Source: Benzoatithermus flavus
GTDB taxonomy: Bacteria; Pseudomonadota; Alphaproteobacteria; Geminicoccales; Geminicoccaceae
Assembly (NCBI RefSeq): GCF_037908215.1
Contig: NZ_JBBLZC010000021.1
Location: forward strand, 31,088-95,087
Direction of reading: 5' to 3'
Length of the DNA stretch: 64,000 nt
The notes under the pieces were generated by a model that saw only the letters and a program-made list of their open reading frames with translations, ran no database searches and was not told the DNA's origin. Numbering within the stretch: the stretch's first letter is position 1; the number at the start of each line of letters is the position of its first letter. Shown in pieces: positions 1 to 9,336 of this stretch. A program made the translations under genes and the position numbers.

Positions 1-39
1 CGCAAGGGACAGCCGAAGCCAGCAGCAGAGGTGCCAGTC

Positions 40-700
40 TCAGGCTGACCGTGGTCCGAAGAAGCAGGGCAGGTCAATGGAGGCGAGAATGGCCTCTTCC
101 GGGTCGCCCGTGCCGGTGACGGCGCCACGCTCGAGGCGGCGACGGCTCGGAAGAGCGAACCAGCCCTCGACCAGGTTGAGCCAGGACGCCGAAGTCGGGG
201 TGAAGTGCAGGTGGAAGTGCGGCCGTTTGACCAGCCAGTCATGGATGAGCTGCGTTTTGTGGGTTTTAAGGTTGTCGAGCACGAGATGCACCTCCAGGAG
301 AGCGCGGTCCGGTGGGGCCGGATAGAGGCCGACGATGTCGCGCACCTTGTCGGCGAAAGCGGAATCGGATGACTGCTCGAAGCTCTCCGACCGCTGCGGC
401 TGCGGGCCGAAAGCGCGCCAGATGCGACTCACGGCGGTCCGGCGCATGCCGGCGCGGCGCGCCATGGCGCGCGTGCTCCGATACATGGCGTTCCGCGGCA
501 CCTCTTCGAGCGTCGGCGCGACGAGGCGCTCGATCGCTGCGTCGTCGATGGTGCGGGGCGCCCCGGAGCGTGGTGCGCCCATCAGCCCCTCGAGGCGGTG
601 CGCGGCAAAGCGTCGGCGTCAGGTCGCCCCGGTCGGGCGGCCGACGCCCAGGGCCCTGGCCACGCCGAGATTGGTTGCCGCCGGCTCGGCGCGTAGCGTC
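40..700 (-). pseudogene. IS630-family transposase remnant
   Basis: The readable part (582 down to 40) matches the IS630 layout: a helix-turn-helix region with the motif TAVSRIWRAFG, then the late catalytic-domain segment HLHFTPTSASWLNLVEGWF. The stretch between them, which should carry the first two catalytic acidic residues, is missing: the protein jumps from the LYPAPPDRAL segment directly to LEVHLVLDN. Upstream the same frame continues through an ALGVGRP segment, but a TGA at 619-621 sits where relatives have the Trp of the KWRRRF motif, so it is a Trp (TGG) to stop change. The C-terminus is also garbled after the GWF block. It cannot make an active transposase. No terminal inverted repeats were recognised. 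Confidence 0.8.
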
Positions 701-864
701 GGCCGTCATCTCTGTAACGCGCACGATCTTGCGCCGTCCACATCTTGCCCCTCCGTCGTTCGTCACGACGGAAATAGGGTCGTCCCGGTAAAACAGGCTC
801 TCAGACCACTAGGGTCTTCGGACAGACAGCAGGTCGAGTAGCGGCGTGGCGATTCCGCGGCATC

Positions 865-1734
865 TTGGGAGGTTACCACACCGATCCAAGAGTGCCGCGG
901 ATGCCCAGACATCGTCTGCGCGATGCCGTATGGGTGTCGCTTCATGCCGAGATAGCTGCGATCCCCGGCATCTGGAAGCGCGGCACCGAACGGTTGCGCC
1001 GGTTCGTCGAAGCCGTGGCCTACGTGCTGCGCACCGGCGTGGCCTGGGCCGACCTGCCGGAGCGGTTCGGCAAGCCCAACTCGGTCTACCGCCGCTAGCG
1101 CAGGTGGGCCGTGGCCGGGATCTGGGACGAGCCGTTCACCAAGGGCGTGCCCGAGGACGCGCTCGAGACGGTGATGATCGACGCGACGATCACCAAGGCG
1201 CAGCGCTTCGCCAGCGGGACGCGCGGGGGCGGCGCGGAGGATCTCGGCCGCTCGCGCGGCGGGCTCACCACCGAGATCCACGCCCTGATCGACGAGCGAG
1301 GCCGGCCCTTGTGGCACCTGCTGACACCGGGCCAGGCTGCCGGCTGCCCACGGGCCGCGGCGCTGCCCGACGGCAGCACGCTCCAGCGGCTGATCGCCGA
1401 TCGCGGCTACGACACCGCCGCCATCTGGTTGGGCAGCGCCGCTGCCCAACGGTGTGCCGAGCACGGGATCGAGGCGGTGACCCCGTCGAAACCGAACCGC
1501 AAGCTGCCGATCCCGCACGATCGCGAGCGGTATCGAACCAGGCATCGGATCGAGAACCTCTTCTGCCGAGTGAAGGACTGGATCCGGATCACCTTGCGCA
1601 AGGACGAGACCTCGCGCAGCTACGCCGGGTTCGTCAGTCTCGCCTTCGCTCTGATCAACATCCAACTCTGTCATCAGACCCTGGAGGGTGATCCGCTACT
1701 TCAGTCGCGAACCGATCATCCGGATCTGGTATGA
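865..1734 (+). pseudogene. IS5-family transposase with in-frame amber codon
   Basis: Residues 1-77 hold the usual IS5 N-terminal region (GVAWADLPERFGKPNSVYRR). An in-frame TAG at 1096-1098 follows, and the same frame continues at once with RRWAVAGIWD through to 1734. The DDE residues are all in the second part: D in VMIDATITK, D in LIADRGYDT, and E in RTRHRIENLFCRVKD. No frame change is needed to join the halves, so this is a nonsense mutation rather than the programmed frameshift of some IS5 members. A GTG at 1111 could restart translation of the catalytic part. The protein also runs about ten residues beyond the usual C-terminus. Most likely a dead or nearly dead copy. Confidence 0.8.
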
Positions 1735-1849
1735 TCCCTTCCACGAGAGAGGGAACTGCCGATACCGGGTGCCTCGATCGGGCAGACGCCGGACTTCTGG
1801 TTGGCCGAGCCGCGCGTGGTCAAGGCGCAGATTCAGTCCCTATGCCAGC

Positions 1850-2072
1850 ATGGCGGCCTCCACCGCGACATTCCTCGACAGGCTGCTCGGGCCGGAGCGG
1901 CGTAAGACCGGCTGAATGCGCGCCGAGGCGACGGGTGATCCCGGGCCGTGGCGACAGCGGGCCGTGCTCGGCCGCAGCCGCTGGAAAGCCGACGCGCTCT
2001 ACGATCTGGTGCGCGACTATGCGCTCGAGACCCTGGCGACATCGGATGCGGTGCTGGTGGGGTTGCGCGCGT
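1850..2072 (+). pseudogene. IS701-family transposase fragment
   Basis: A short N-terminal piece of an IS701-type transposase. The segment FLDRLLGPERRKTG is followed by a TGA at 1913-1915 and then MRAEATGDPGPWRQ and ALETLATSDAVLV. Intact relatives read KTGWMRAEA here, so the stop again replaces a Trp codon (TGG to TGA). Homology ends after DAVLV, just before the first catalytic Asp region, where the sequence becomes unrelated. It is a truncated relic that lies directly next to the IS5 copy. Confidence 0.7.
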
Positions 2073-2357
2073 CAAGTTCCGCAAATTGGGGCCAGGGCGA
2101 ACGGGCTCGAGCTCGGCAGCGGATGAGATGGCCGAGGTGATCGGGGCTCCGGCCGGCGAGCTTCCTTCGGGCCGGTGATGGGCTCGGTCCGGCGCAGAAA
2201 AGCGAGCTGCTGCCCGCCCCAGAGCGCGATCTCGATCAGTCGACCGGAACCAAGGGCCAGAGAAGTCTGCTGCCGCCATTCATCCGATCGCCCTGCCACG
2301 AGCTCCTTCGCCCCGCGACACGGGCTCGATACGCGGGTGGAGCTGCCCGAACCCGGG
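2073..2357. other. Unassigned stretch after the IS relics
   Basis: About 285 bases between the IS701 fragment and the htrA stop codon. Reading frames are open on both strands because of the high GC, but none shows a recognisable domain or a convincing ribosome binding site. It probably contains further decayed mobile DNA and the 3' flank of htrA. Confidence 0.4.
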
Positions 2358-3743
2358 TCAGCCGACCACGACCAGAAGCTCGGTGCCGCCGCGCAGGATG
2401 CTCAGCGTGACCTGCTCGCCCCCGCCGGGCAGCTCGGCGTTGCGCAGCTCGGAGAGCGAGCGGATGGGCTGCTGGTCGATGCCGAGAATGATGTCGCCAC
2501 GGCGCAGCCCGGCCCGTGCGGCCGGGCAGCCGCGGGCGATGCCGGTCACGAGCACGCCGCCGATCCGGTTGAAGGCCGGGTGACCGGGCGGGATGTCGCT
2601 CAGCTCCACGCCGGCGAGTTGGTATGGGGGCTGGCCCGCATCGGCCCGGCGATCGCGCGCGGCGGTGATCTTGACGTCGAGCCGGCTGCGCCGGCCGTCG
2701 CGGAGGACCTCGAGCGCCACGGTCTGGCCGACCTCGGCGAGCCCGATCCGGTTGCGCAGATCGGCCGAGCTCTTCACCGGGACACCGTCGACGGAGAGGA
2801 CGACGTCGCCCGGCCTGAGGCCGGCACGGTCGGCGGGGGAGCCGCGCTCGACCTGCGCGATCAGAGCGCCCTGCTGCGCGTCGAGGCCCATGGCCTCCGC
2901 GAGCGGCGGGGTGACGTCTTGGATCACCACGCCGATCCGGCCGCGGCGCACATGGCCGAAGCGCAGGAGCTGGTCCATGACCGCGCGCGCCATGTTGGAC
3001 GGCACGGCGAAGCCGATCCCGACATTGCCGCCGCCAGGGGCGAGGATCGCCGTGTTGATGCCGATGAGCTCGCCCTTGGAGTTGATGAGCGCCCCACCCG
3101 AGTTGCCGGGATTGATCGGCGCGTCGGTCTGGATGAAGTCCTCGTATTTGTCATTGGTGATGCCGCCGCGCCCGAGCGCGCTGATGATGCCCGAGGTGAC
3201 CGTCTGGCCGAGCCCGAACGGGTTGCCGATCGCGACCACGAGATCGCCGACCTTGAGCCGGTCGCTGTCGCCGAACGGCAGCTCGCTCAGGTTGCGGGCC
3301 GGGATGCGCAGGAGCGCTATGTCGGTGGCAGGGTCGCTGCCGACGAGCTGTGCGTCGAACTCGCGCTGGTCCTTCAGCGTAACCGTGATCCGGTCGGCGT
3401 TCTGTACGACATGATGGTTGGTCAGGACGTAGCCGTGTGGCGCATCGACGATGACGCCCGAGCCGGCGCTGATCGCCTCGCGCTCGCGGGGCTGTTCGGG
3501 CAGGTCGAAGAAGCGCCGGAAGAACGGATCGGCGAACAGCGGGTTTTCCGCCATCGGCACCCGACTCACGACCGACACGTTCACGACCGCGGGCGTGGTC
3601 CGCTCGAGCAGCGGTGCCATCGTCATGACGCCGCGCTCGGGATCGAGCATGGGATACTGCCCCCATGCCTCCTGCTCCGGAGCCATGCCGGCCAGGGTCA
3701 GGCCGACGAGGAGGAGCGTGCGTGCACACCAACGAGCTGACAT
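2358..3743 (-). CDS. HtrA/DegP-type periplasmic serine protease
   Basis: A trypsin-fold protease of the HtrA (DegP/DegQ) family that degrades or refolds damaged proteins in the periplasm. Numbering from the chosen start (461 aa), the catalytic triad is His111 (TNHHVV), Asp141 (PATDIALL) and Ser215 (INPGNSGGAL). Two PDZ domains follow, each opening with a typical GDVVLSVDG or GDIILGIDQ block. Residues 1-29 form a signal peptide ending near EAWGQ. I place the start at the ATG at 3743 because it begins the signal peptide and has a GGAAA-type ribosome binding site. A start at 3806 would add 21 residues in front of it. It stands alone on the minus strand between the IS relics and fliW. The exact DegP/DegQ/DegS-like type is not decided. 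Confidence 0.93.
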   Translation of the reverse strand: MSARWCARTLLLVGLTLAGMAPEQEAWGQYPMLDPERGVMTMAPLLERTTPAVVNVSVVSRVPMAENPLFADPFFRRFFDLPEQPREREAISAGSGVIVDAPHGYVLTNHHVVQNADRITVTLKDQREFDAQLVGSDPATDIALLRIPARNLSELPFGDSDRLKVGDLVVAIGNPFGLGQTVTSGIISALGRGGITNDKYEDFIQTDAPINPGNSGGALINSKGELIGINTAILAPGGGNVGIGFAVPSNMARAVMDQLLRFGHVRRGRIGVVIQDVTPPLAEAMGLDAQQGALIAQVERGSPADRAGLRPGDVVLSVDGVPVKSSADLRNRIGLAEVGQTVALEVLRDGRRSRLDVKITAARDRRADAGQPPYQLAGVELSDIPPGHPAFNRIGGVLVTGIARGCPAARAGLRRGDIILGIDQQPIRSLSELRNAELPGGGEQVTLSILRGGTELLVVVG

Positions 3744-3863
3744 GTCGACGTTTCCGTATCCCACCCCGAGCGCCGGCTTCGTTGCGCGGCCGGCCGAGCG
3801 CCGCATGCACTGTGACGTGGCTGCCGCGAGACCGCAACAAGCTACGAGCCGAGCACGAAAAAA

Positions 3864-4373
3864 TCACGCGAGCGGCGATCCGCTGGCCGTGACGCCGCCG
3901 GTCACCGATCGCACGCCAGGCAGAGGATAGCGCACCGGATAGCACGGGTTCGGCAGAACGTGCTGGACCGCCACGCGGCGAACGGTGTCGAGCAGGATCG
4001 GGGCACGCAGATTGACGAACGCACGACGCTCGCCCGCCACGTCCTGCAGGCTCACGACGAGGAGCACCGTGCTGTCGGCCGGCGTACAGCCGAGGGCGGC
4101 TTCGCAGGCGGCGGCCACGTCGTCCTCGGCCAGAAGCCCGGCCCCGTGCGGGAGGACGACGAAGCGGATCCCCGGATCGTCGAGCGCCGCCAGGAGCAGG
4201 GAGGCGGCGGTCCCCGCGAGCGGCGCCAGCCGGAAACGTATCAGGTGCGGGAAGCCCGGCAGGCCTTGCGGGAACCGGATCGGGCACTCCGACGAAACAG
4301 GCTGCTCCGGTCTCGGGCACGAGGCAGCACGGAGGGCCGGCCTCTCCCTGCTATCGTGGGCGATCGCGATCAT
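3864..4373 (-). CDS. fliW: Flagellar assembly factor FliW
   Basis: A FliW-family protein of 169 aa. It has the N-terminal FPQGLPGFPHLIRFRL block and the C-terminal FVNLRAPILLDT and NPCYPVRYPL blocks. In other bacteria FliW binds flagellin and antagonises the translational repressor CsrA, coupling flagellin synthesis to export. It lies downstream of the flgI-flgL operon on the same strand, about 250 bases after flgL. I see no csrA in the window. The ATG at 4373 has an AGGA ribosome binding site about seven bases upstream. An in-frame ATG at 4478 would add 35 residues that do not resemble the family. Confidence 0.85.
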   Translation of the reverse strand: MIAIAHDSRERPALRAASCPRPEQPVSSECPIRFPQGLPGFPHLIRFRLAPLAGTAASLLLAALDDPGIRFVVLPHGAGLLAEDDVAAACEAALGCTPADSTVLLVVSLQDVAGERRAFVNLRAPILLDTVRRVAVQHVLPNPCYPVRYPLPGVRSVTGGVTASGSPLA

Positions 4374-4626
4374 GGCGTGGTCCTGGCCCTCCGCTGGTCG
4401 GCTTCGTGCAGGCTGCCGTCGAGCCTGCAGCAGCTTCCGAGCGCATCGGGGCGTGCCTCGCGGATCCTGACCGGACACTCGACCCGTTCGTTCAGTCCAC
4501 GGCCTGCGGGTCTGGATGGCCGGCTCGGGGGCATGGCACCCGGCAATCCTCTTCCGATGCGCTGGAAATCCACTCTAGCCGTTTGCACTTGCCTAGGGGT
4601 CGATGCGCCGGCGCGTCCCGTTCCGC
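4374..4626. other. Intergenic region between flgL and fliW
   Basis: About 250 bases with no supported gene. I looked for a csrA-sized reading frame next to fliW and found none. I also found no convincing sigma54 element for fliW, so fliW may be read from the flagellar operon or from a promoter I cannot recognise. Confidence 0.4.
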
Positions 4627-5526
4627 TCACCGCAGGTAATCCGCGAGCGACAGGGCGGCGAGACGGCCGGTCACGGCATAGGCCGCCTCGAGGGTGGCCT
4701 GGTCCTGAGCCAGACGGGTCATGACCGTCGGCACGTCGGTATCCTCGATGCCGGAGACGATGTCGTCGAGATAGGCGATGCCGGCCTCGTGCGCGTCCCG
4801 GATCGAATCGAGCCGCGCCGCTTCGGCGCCGAGGCCGCCGCGCAGGTCGATGATGCCGTCGAGCGCTGCGTCCAGCCCGGCCATCGCCTGCTCGAGCCCG
4901 GCCCGATCGTCGGCTGCATGCGCGACCCGCGCCTGTCCGAGGGCAGCGATCAGGTCGGCGAAGGCCGGATCGCTCGCCGTGACGCCGTAGGTGATCTCGA
5001 CCCCTTCGTCCACCCGGGCCGAGAGTCGGACCTCGTCGCCACGGTAGTAGAGCGAGGGATCGGCGACGGTGATCGACCCGGCCGGCAGCACTACCGGCGG
5101 TCGATCGGTGCGGCTGCCGGCGAAGAGATGATCCTCGCCGAGCTTCGTGTTCAGCCGCGCGGCGATCTCCGCCAGCATGCTGTCGAGCTCGGTCGTGAGC
5201 GGCATGTTCCTGCCGGTGCCGCTGTCCAGGCGCCGCACGAGCGCCGCCCGGGCGCGCTGGGCGATTCCGACCAGGCCGTCGAGTGCCGAATCCATCGCCT
5301 GCAGCCGTCGGGCGAGCGTCTGGTTCCGGTCGAGGAGCGCACCGGCGAGCGTTCGGGCGTCCCGGGCGCGCAGGAGCAGGCCGGCATCGTCCGCGATCTG
5401 GTCGTAGCGCCGTACGGCCTTGCCCGAAGCGATGGCCATCTGCGCCTCGCGCGTGCGGGCCTGTATCGCCGCGAGGGTCGAGGTCAGGCGCTGGCCGTGG
5501 GCGAGATCGGCGATCCGGAATGACAT
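4627..5526 (-). CDS. flgL: Flagellar hook-filament junction protein FlgL (HAP3)
   Basis: A flagellin-like protein of 299 aa that joins the hook to the filament. It has the N-terminal helical segment (MSFRIADL, then AIASGKAVRRYDQIADD) and a C-terminal coiled region (LAQDQATLEAAYAVTGRLAALSLADYL) that pack together as in flagellins. The variable middle is short. The start at 5526 lies 14 bases after the flgK stop, so it is the last gene of the flgI-flgJ-flgN-flgK-flgL operon. The same frame stays open far upstream through flgK and flgN; that is a high-GC artefact, not a longer protein. Confidence 0.9.
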   Translation of the reverse strand: MSFRIADLAHGQRLTSTLAAIQARTREAQMAIASGKAVRRYDQIADDAGLLLRARDARTLAGALLDRNQTLARRLQAMDSALDGLVGIAQRARAALVRRLDSGTGRNMPLTTELDSMLAEIAARLNTKLGEDHLFAGSRTDRPPVVLPAGSITVADPSLYYRGDEVRLSARVDEGVEITYGVTASDPAFADLIAALGQARVAHAADDRAGLEQAMAGLDAALDGIIDLRGGLGAEAARLDSIRDAHEAGIAYLDDIVSGIEDTDVPTVMTRLAQDQATLEAAYAVTGRLAALSLADYLR

Positions 5527-5540
5527 GATGCCAGCCCCCC

Positions 5541-7421
5541 TCAGCGGGCCAGGGACAAGAGATCGTCGAGCATGCGATCGACGATCGAGACCAGCCGCGC
5601 CGAGACGGCGTAGGTCTTCTGGTAGAGGACGAGCCGCGACAGCTCTTCGTCGAGGTTGACGCCGGAAACGCTCGCCTGCCGGGCGGCGAGGTCGTCGGCG
5701 AGTGCTCGATCGGCCGCCTGCGCCGCATTCGCCCGCTCCGCCGCCACCGCCGTCACGGACACGAGTTCCGCCGCGTAATCGGCGGCGCGGTAAGTCCCGG
5801 CCGGCAGCGCGCCCCGTGCCACGGTGGCGAGCCCGGTCTCGAAGGCTGCCGCGAGCTTCTGGGCACCGCGGCCGTCGCCTTTGCCGCCGAGCTTTGCCGA
5901 AGGCGGCGGGCCCGCGTTCACGTCGAGCGCGGCTCGCGCGAGCCGGCTGCTGTCGGCTGCGATGTCCTCGCGCACGGCGATCTCCGTCGGCTGCGCTCCG
6001 CTCGGCACGACGAGATCGTTGAGGCCGAAATAATGCGAGAAGCCGAGCGTGCGGCGATGGCCGGCGGAATCGGTCACGGTGATGGCGCTGTCGCCCTCGG
6101 CCAAGGCGATGCCGTAGCCGGCGGCGCCTGCGATCTCGAGGGCGCCCGACGCGTTCAGGCTCGCCGAGCCGTAGCCGCCGAGATCGTTCGCGATCCGAGC
6201 GGCGAGGGCTGCGGGACTCGCGGCGGCGCCGACGTCGACTGCGACCGTGGTCACCGTCGCCCCCGTCCGGCGGTCGATCACGGCGAGCCAGGCGGTGCCG
6301 CTGCGGGCCGCGGCAGCGAAGCCACCGGTGTCGGTCCGAGCACCGGTCAGACGTTCGGGAGGTGGCAGGGAAACGGCCGCGTTGTGGGCCGCGTTCAGCG
6401 TGTCGCGCACGAGGCCGGCGAGCTCGCCGAGCTGGTCGGCCAGCTCCGGCAGCACCCGGTCGCGCGCTTCCAGGAGGCCCTGCAGCCGCCCGGACCGGAA
6501 CGGCGAGACGACCCGCTGCCCGGCATCGTCGAGCGGATCGCTGGCGAGCTCGGGGATGAGCTCGGCCCGGATCCCGCCCGTGACGAGGACTACTCCCGCC
6601 TCTCCGGCCAGCGGCGCGCCCGTGGCAGGGTCGATCTGGTCCTCGGCGAGCAGGCGAAGCGGGCCGAACGCGGTGCGGGGGCCGACGTCCGCGGCCGGAT
6701 CGTAGGCGAGCCGATAGAGTTTCTGGTCGAGCAGAGACTGGCCGCCGCGAGTGTAGACGGCGATCGCGCCGTTCTCCCGGCGGGTCACCGAGATTTCGAT
6801 CCTGGCGGCGAGGCTCTCGAGAAGCGCATCGCGTCGGTCGAGCAGCTCGGCATCGGCGCCCGACCGCGCGATCTCGCCGTTCAGGTCCCGAAGGGCCCGG
6901 ATTTCGTCGTTGATCGCGGCCACCGTTCCGGCGATCTGCCGGTCGACGTCGCGGCGCATGGCCTGGACCTCGGCGCCGGCACGGCCGATGGCGGCGGTCA
7001 GATCCTGCGCCGCCCCGACGAGCGCCTCGGCGCGCGCCGACTCGTCGGGGGCGTCCGCCAGCGCCTGGGCGGCCTTGGCGAGCCGGCCGATGCCACCCGC
7101 GAGCCCGCCGCCCGCATCGCCCGGAGCGCCCAGGATCCGGTCCTGGATGCTGGCATAGAGGTCGCTCAGCACCTCGCTGCGCGCGAGCCGGCCCTTCTGC
7201 TCGGCGAGGCGAACGTTCAGGAACTCGTCCACGGCCCGGGTCGCGTCGGTGGGTCGGGCGCCCGCTCCGCGGCCATCCAGGACCAGCGCCTCCTGGTGCG
7301 CGACCTTGCGTGTGTAGCCTTCGGTGTTGGCATTGGCGACGTTGTTGGCCGTCACGCTCAGCGCACGCTGGGCGACGGCAAGGCCGCTGGTCGCGATCGA
7401 CAGCACCGAGAACAGGCTCAT
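5541..7421 (-). CDS. flgK: Flagellar hook-associated protein 1, FlgK
   Basis: A 626-aa axial protein at the hook-filament junction. The N-terminus carries the flagellar rod/hook signature (ALSVTANNVANANTEGYTRK). The C-terminus has the matching helical end (SGVNLDEELSRLVLYQKTY). Together these are diagnostic for FlgK. The length is in the upper part of the normal range because of a large variable central region. It lies between the flgN-like gene and flgL, with small gaps, in the conserved order. Confidence 0.95.
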   Translation of the reverse strand: MSLFSVLSIATSGLAVAQRALSVTANNVANANTEGYTRKVAHQEALVLDGRGAGARPTDATRAVDEFLNVRLAEQKGRLARSEVLSDLYASIQDRILGAPGDAGGGLAGGIGRLAKAAQALADAPDESARAEALVGAAQDLTAAIGRAGAEVQAMRRDVDRQIAGTVAAINDEIRALRDLNGEIARSGADAELLDRRDALLESLAARIEISVTRRENGAIAVYTRGGQSLLDQKLYRLAYDPAADVGPRTAFGPLRLLAEDQIDPATGAPLAGEAGVVLVTGGIRAELIPELASDPLDDAGQRVVSPFRSGRLQGLLEARDRVLPELADQLGELAGLVRDTLNAAHNAAVSLPPPERLTGARTDTGGFAAAARSGTAWLAVIDRRTGATVTTVAVDVGAAASPAALAARIANDLGGYGSASLNASGALEIAGAAGYGIALAEGDSAITVTDSAGHRRTLGFSHYFGLNDLVVPSGAQPTEIAVREDIAADSSRLARAALDVNAGPPPSAKLGGKGDGRGAQKLAAAFETGLATVARGALPAGTYRAADYAAELVSVTAVAAERANAAQAADRALADDLAARQASVSGVNLDEELSRLVLYQKTYAVSARLVSIVDRMLDDLLSLAR

Positions 7422-7430
7422 GGATCACTC

Positions 7431-7868
7431 CTAGCAGCGGCGGTCGAACGCGACCGCGATGATCCGGCTGCCACCGGCAGGGCCGCGGGCCGGCGTGCCG
7501 TAGCCGGGAGAGGTGTCGGCGGCGCTGGTGGCCAGGCTTTCGCCGATCGCCTGGACGACCCCTTCGGCGATCTGCCGCGCCCGGCGCAGGCGCTCGGCAT
7601 TCGCGCGCACGGTCGCCTGAAACCCGCGCAGCGCGGCATCGAGCGTGGCGCGCTCCTCGGCGGCGAGCTCGGCCAGTGCCTCGGGCTTCTGCCGCAGCCG
7701 GCGCAGCTCGAGCTCGTAGCGCTCGGCGAGCGCCGCCTTCTCGGCCTGGAGCGCCTGCAGACGCTCGAGCTTCATCTGACCCAGGAGCGCGTTCTCGGCC
7801 TGCATGATGCCCTCGAGCTCGCGCATCAGCGCGAGCAGCATCACGATACGGGTGTGCGATTCGATCAT
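7431..7868 (-). CDS. FlgN-like flagellar export chaperone
   Basis: A 145-aa, mostly alpha-helical protein with heptad-like stretches (ERLQALQAEKAALAERYELE) and no signal peptide, just upstream of flgK. FlgN chaperones bind the C-termini of FlgK and FlgL before export, and both are encoded next here. Sequence conservation in this family is weak, so the call rests on size, helical character and operon position. Its start overlaps the preceding flgJ-like stop by four bases (ATGA). Confidence 0.7.
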   Translation of the reverse strand: MIESHTRIVMLLALMRELEGIMQAENALLGQMKLERLQALQAEKAALAERYELELRRLRQKPEALAELAAEERATLDAALRGFQATVRANAERLRRARQIAEGVVQAIGESLATSAADTSPGYGTPARGPAGGSRIIAVAFDRRC

Positions 7869-8140
7869 GCAGCCTCCTGGGCCTTGAGCATTTCACGGAG
7901 AACGGCATCGGCGATGCCGATACCGCCACTGCGGCTGATCAGCTTGGCGTACTCGTCCTGGAGCATCGCCGCGAAAGGATCGTCCTCGGCATTGCCGAGG
8001 GGGCCGGTGAGACCCTGCATGAGCTCGCGCAGGATCTGTGCCAGGAACACGCTCTCGAGCTCTTCCGCCTTGGCGCGCAGCGCCTCCGGCGCTGCCGGTG
8101 CCGCTGTGGCGGGCGAGACGGTGGAGACGGTCGCCATCAC
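7865..8140 (-). CDS. Rod-binding protein, FlgJ N-terminal type
   Basis: A short protein of 91 aa matching the N-terminal rod-binding part of FlgJ: LESVFLAQILRELMQGL, then DPFAAMLQDEYAKLIS and GGIGIADAVLREML. The muramidase domain found in enterobacterial FlgJ is absent, as in most alphaproteobacteria, so a separate hydrolase must open the peptidoglycan for the rod. It overlaps flgI by four bases at its start (ATGA at 8137-8140) and the flgN-like gene at its end, so it is translationally coupled to both. Confidence 0.88.
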   Translation of the reverse strand: MMATVSTVSPATAAPAAPEALRAKAEELESVFLAQILRELMQGLTGPLGNAEDDPFAAMLQDEYAKLISRSGGIGIADAVLREMLKAQEAA

Positions 8141-9306
8141 ATCACCTCGATCTCGGCCTGAAGAGCGCCCGCCGCTTTGATCGCCTGGATGATTCCGATC
8201 ATGTCGCGCGGGCCGACGCCGAGCGCGTTCAGACCGTCCACGAGGTCCTTCAGCGTGGCCGCAGGCGGCAGGGCTACCATGCGACGATGGGATTGGTCGT
8301 CGACCTCGATCCTGGTCCGCGGCACGGCCACGGTGTCGCCCTGGCCCAAGGGATTGGGCTGGGACACCTGCGGCTCCTCGGTCACCCGGACCGTCAGGTT
8401 CGCCTGCGCCACCGCCACCTGGCTGATCCGCACGTTCTCGCCCATGACGATGATGCCGGAGCGCTCGTCGATCAGGATCCGGGCCGGCGTGTCGGGCTCG
8501 ACCGGAAGCTGCTCGATCTCGCTCAGGAGCTGGGCCACCCGACCGCCATAGCTCCTCGGCACCGGCAGGATCACGGTCGAGGGATCGGAGGCGCGGGCGC
8601 TGCCGGCACCGAGCCGCTCGTTGATCGCGGCGGCGATCCGCTCGGCCGTGGTGAAGTCGGGGTTGCGCAGCGCCAGACGAACTTGGCCGAGCTGGTCGAG
8701 CGCGAAGTCGACCTCACGCTCGACCAGTCCGCCGCCGGGGATGCGGGCCGCGGTCGGCACGCCGCGGGTGACGCTGGCGGCGTCGCCCTTGGCCTCGAAT
8801 CCGCCGACGCTCAGCGCCCCTTGCGCCACGGCGTAGGCTTCGCCGTCGGCACCCAGAAGCGGGGTCACCAGCAGCGTGCCGCCCAGGAGCGACTTGGCGT
8901 CACCCAGAGCGCTCACCGAGACGTCGATCCGGCTGCCCTGCCGCGCGAACGGCGGCAGGGTGGCGGTCACCATGACCGCCGCCACGTTCTTGGTGTTGAG
9001 GTTGGTGCCGCGCGTGCTCACCCCGAGCCGCTCGAGCATCGCGACCAGGCTCTCCTGGGTGAACAGCGCGTTGCGCAAAGAATCGCCCGTGCCGTTCAGG
9101 CCGACGACGAGGCCGTAGCCCACGAGCATGTTGCTGCGCACGCCCTCGAAGTCGGCGATGTCCTTGATGCGCGAGGTCGCTGCCGCCGCGACGCTCGTGC
9201 CTGCGACGAGCAGCAGGAGCGCCGCGCCGACGAGGTGGCGCGCCCATTCCCGCAGCGGCAGGAGCGACGACGGCGAGCGGCGGACGGCACTGGTCGAGAC
9301 CTGCAT
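8137..9306 (-). CDS. flgI: Flagellar P-ring protein FlgI
   Basis: A periplasmic P-ring subunit (389 aa from the chosen start). After a signal peptide (hydrophobic LVGAALLLLVAGTSVAAAA) comes the diagnostic start of the mature protein, SRIKDIADFEGVRSNMLVGY, then GLNGTGDSL. The C-terminal LVDGLNALGVGPRDMI block is also typical. The ATG at 9306 is chosen because it opens directly on the signal peptide and lies about 30 bases downstream of a sigma54-type promoter. The longer frame back to 9486 would place that promoter inside the gene. Confidence 0.93.
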   Translation of the reverse strand: MQVSTSAVRRSPSSLLPLREWARHLVGAALLLLVAGTSVAAAATSRIKDIADFEGVRSNMLVGYGLVVGLNGTGDSLRNALFTQESLVAMLERLGVSTRGTNLNTKNVAAVMVTATLPPFARQGSRIDVSVSALGDAKSLLGGTLLVTPLLGADGEAYAVAQGALSVGGFEAKGDAASVTRGVPTAARIPGGGLVEREVDFALDQLGQVRLALRNPDFTTAERIAAAINERLGAGSARASDPSTVILPVPRSYGGRVAQLLSEIEQLPVEPDTPARILIDERSGIIVMGENVRISQVAVAQANLTVRVTEEPQVSQPNPLGQGDTVAVPRTRIEVDDQSHRRMVALPPAATLKDLVDGLNALGVGPRDMIGIIQAIKAAGALQAEIEVM

Positions 9307-9336
9307 CTTGCGCCCATGTTGCGGGGACCGAGGATC

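Noticed and set aside
4627..7929. A 1100-codon frame that runs through flgN, flgK and flgL
   Set aside because: Only the last 300 codons (from 5526) match FlgL. The earlier part has an Arg/Ala-rich composition and lies over flgK in another frame, so it is a high-GC shadow.
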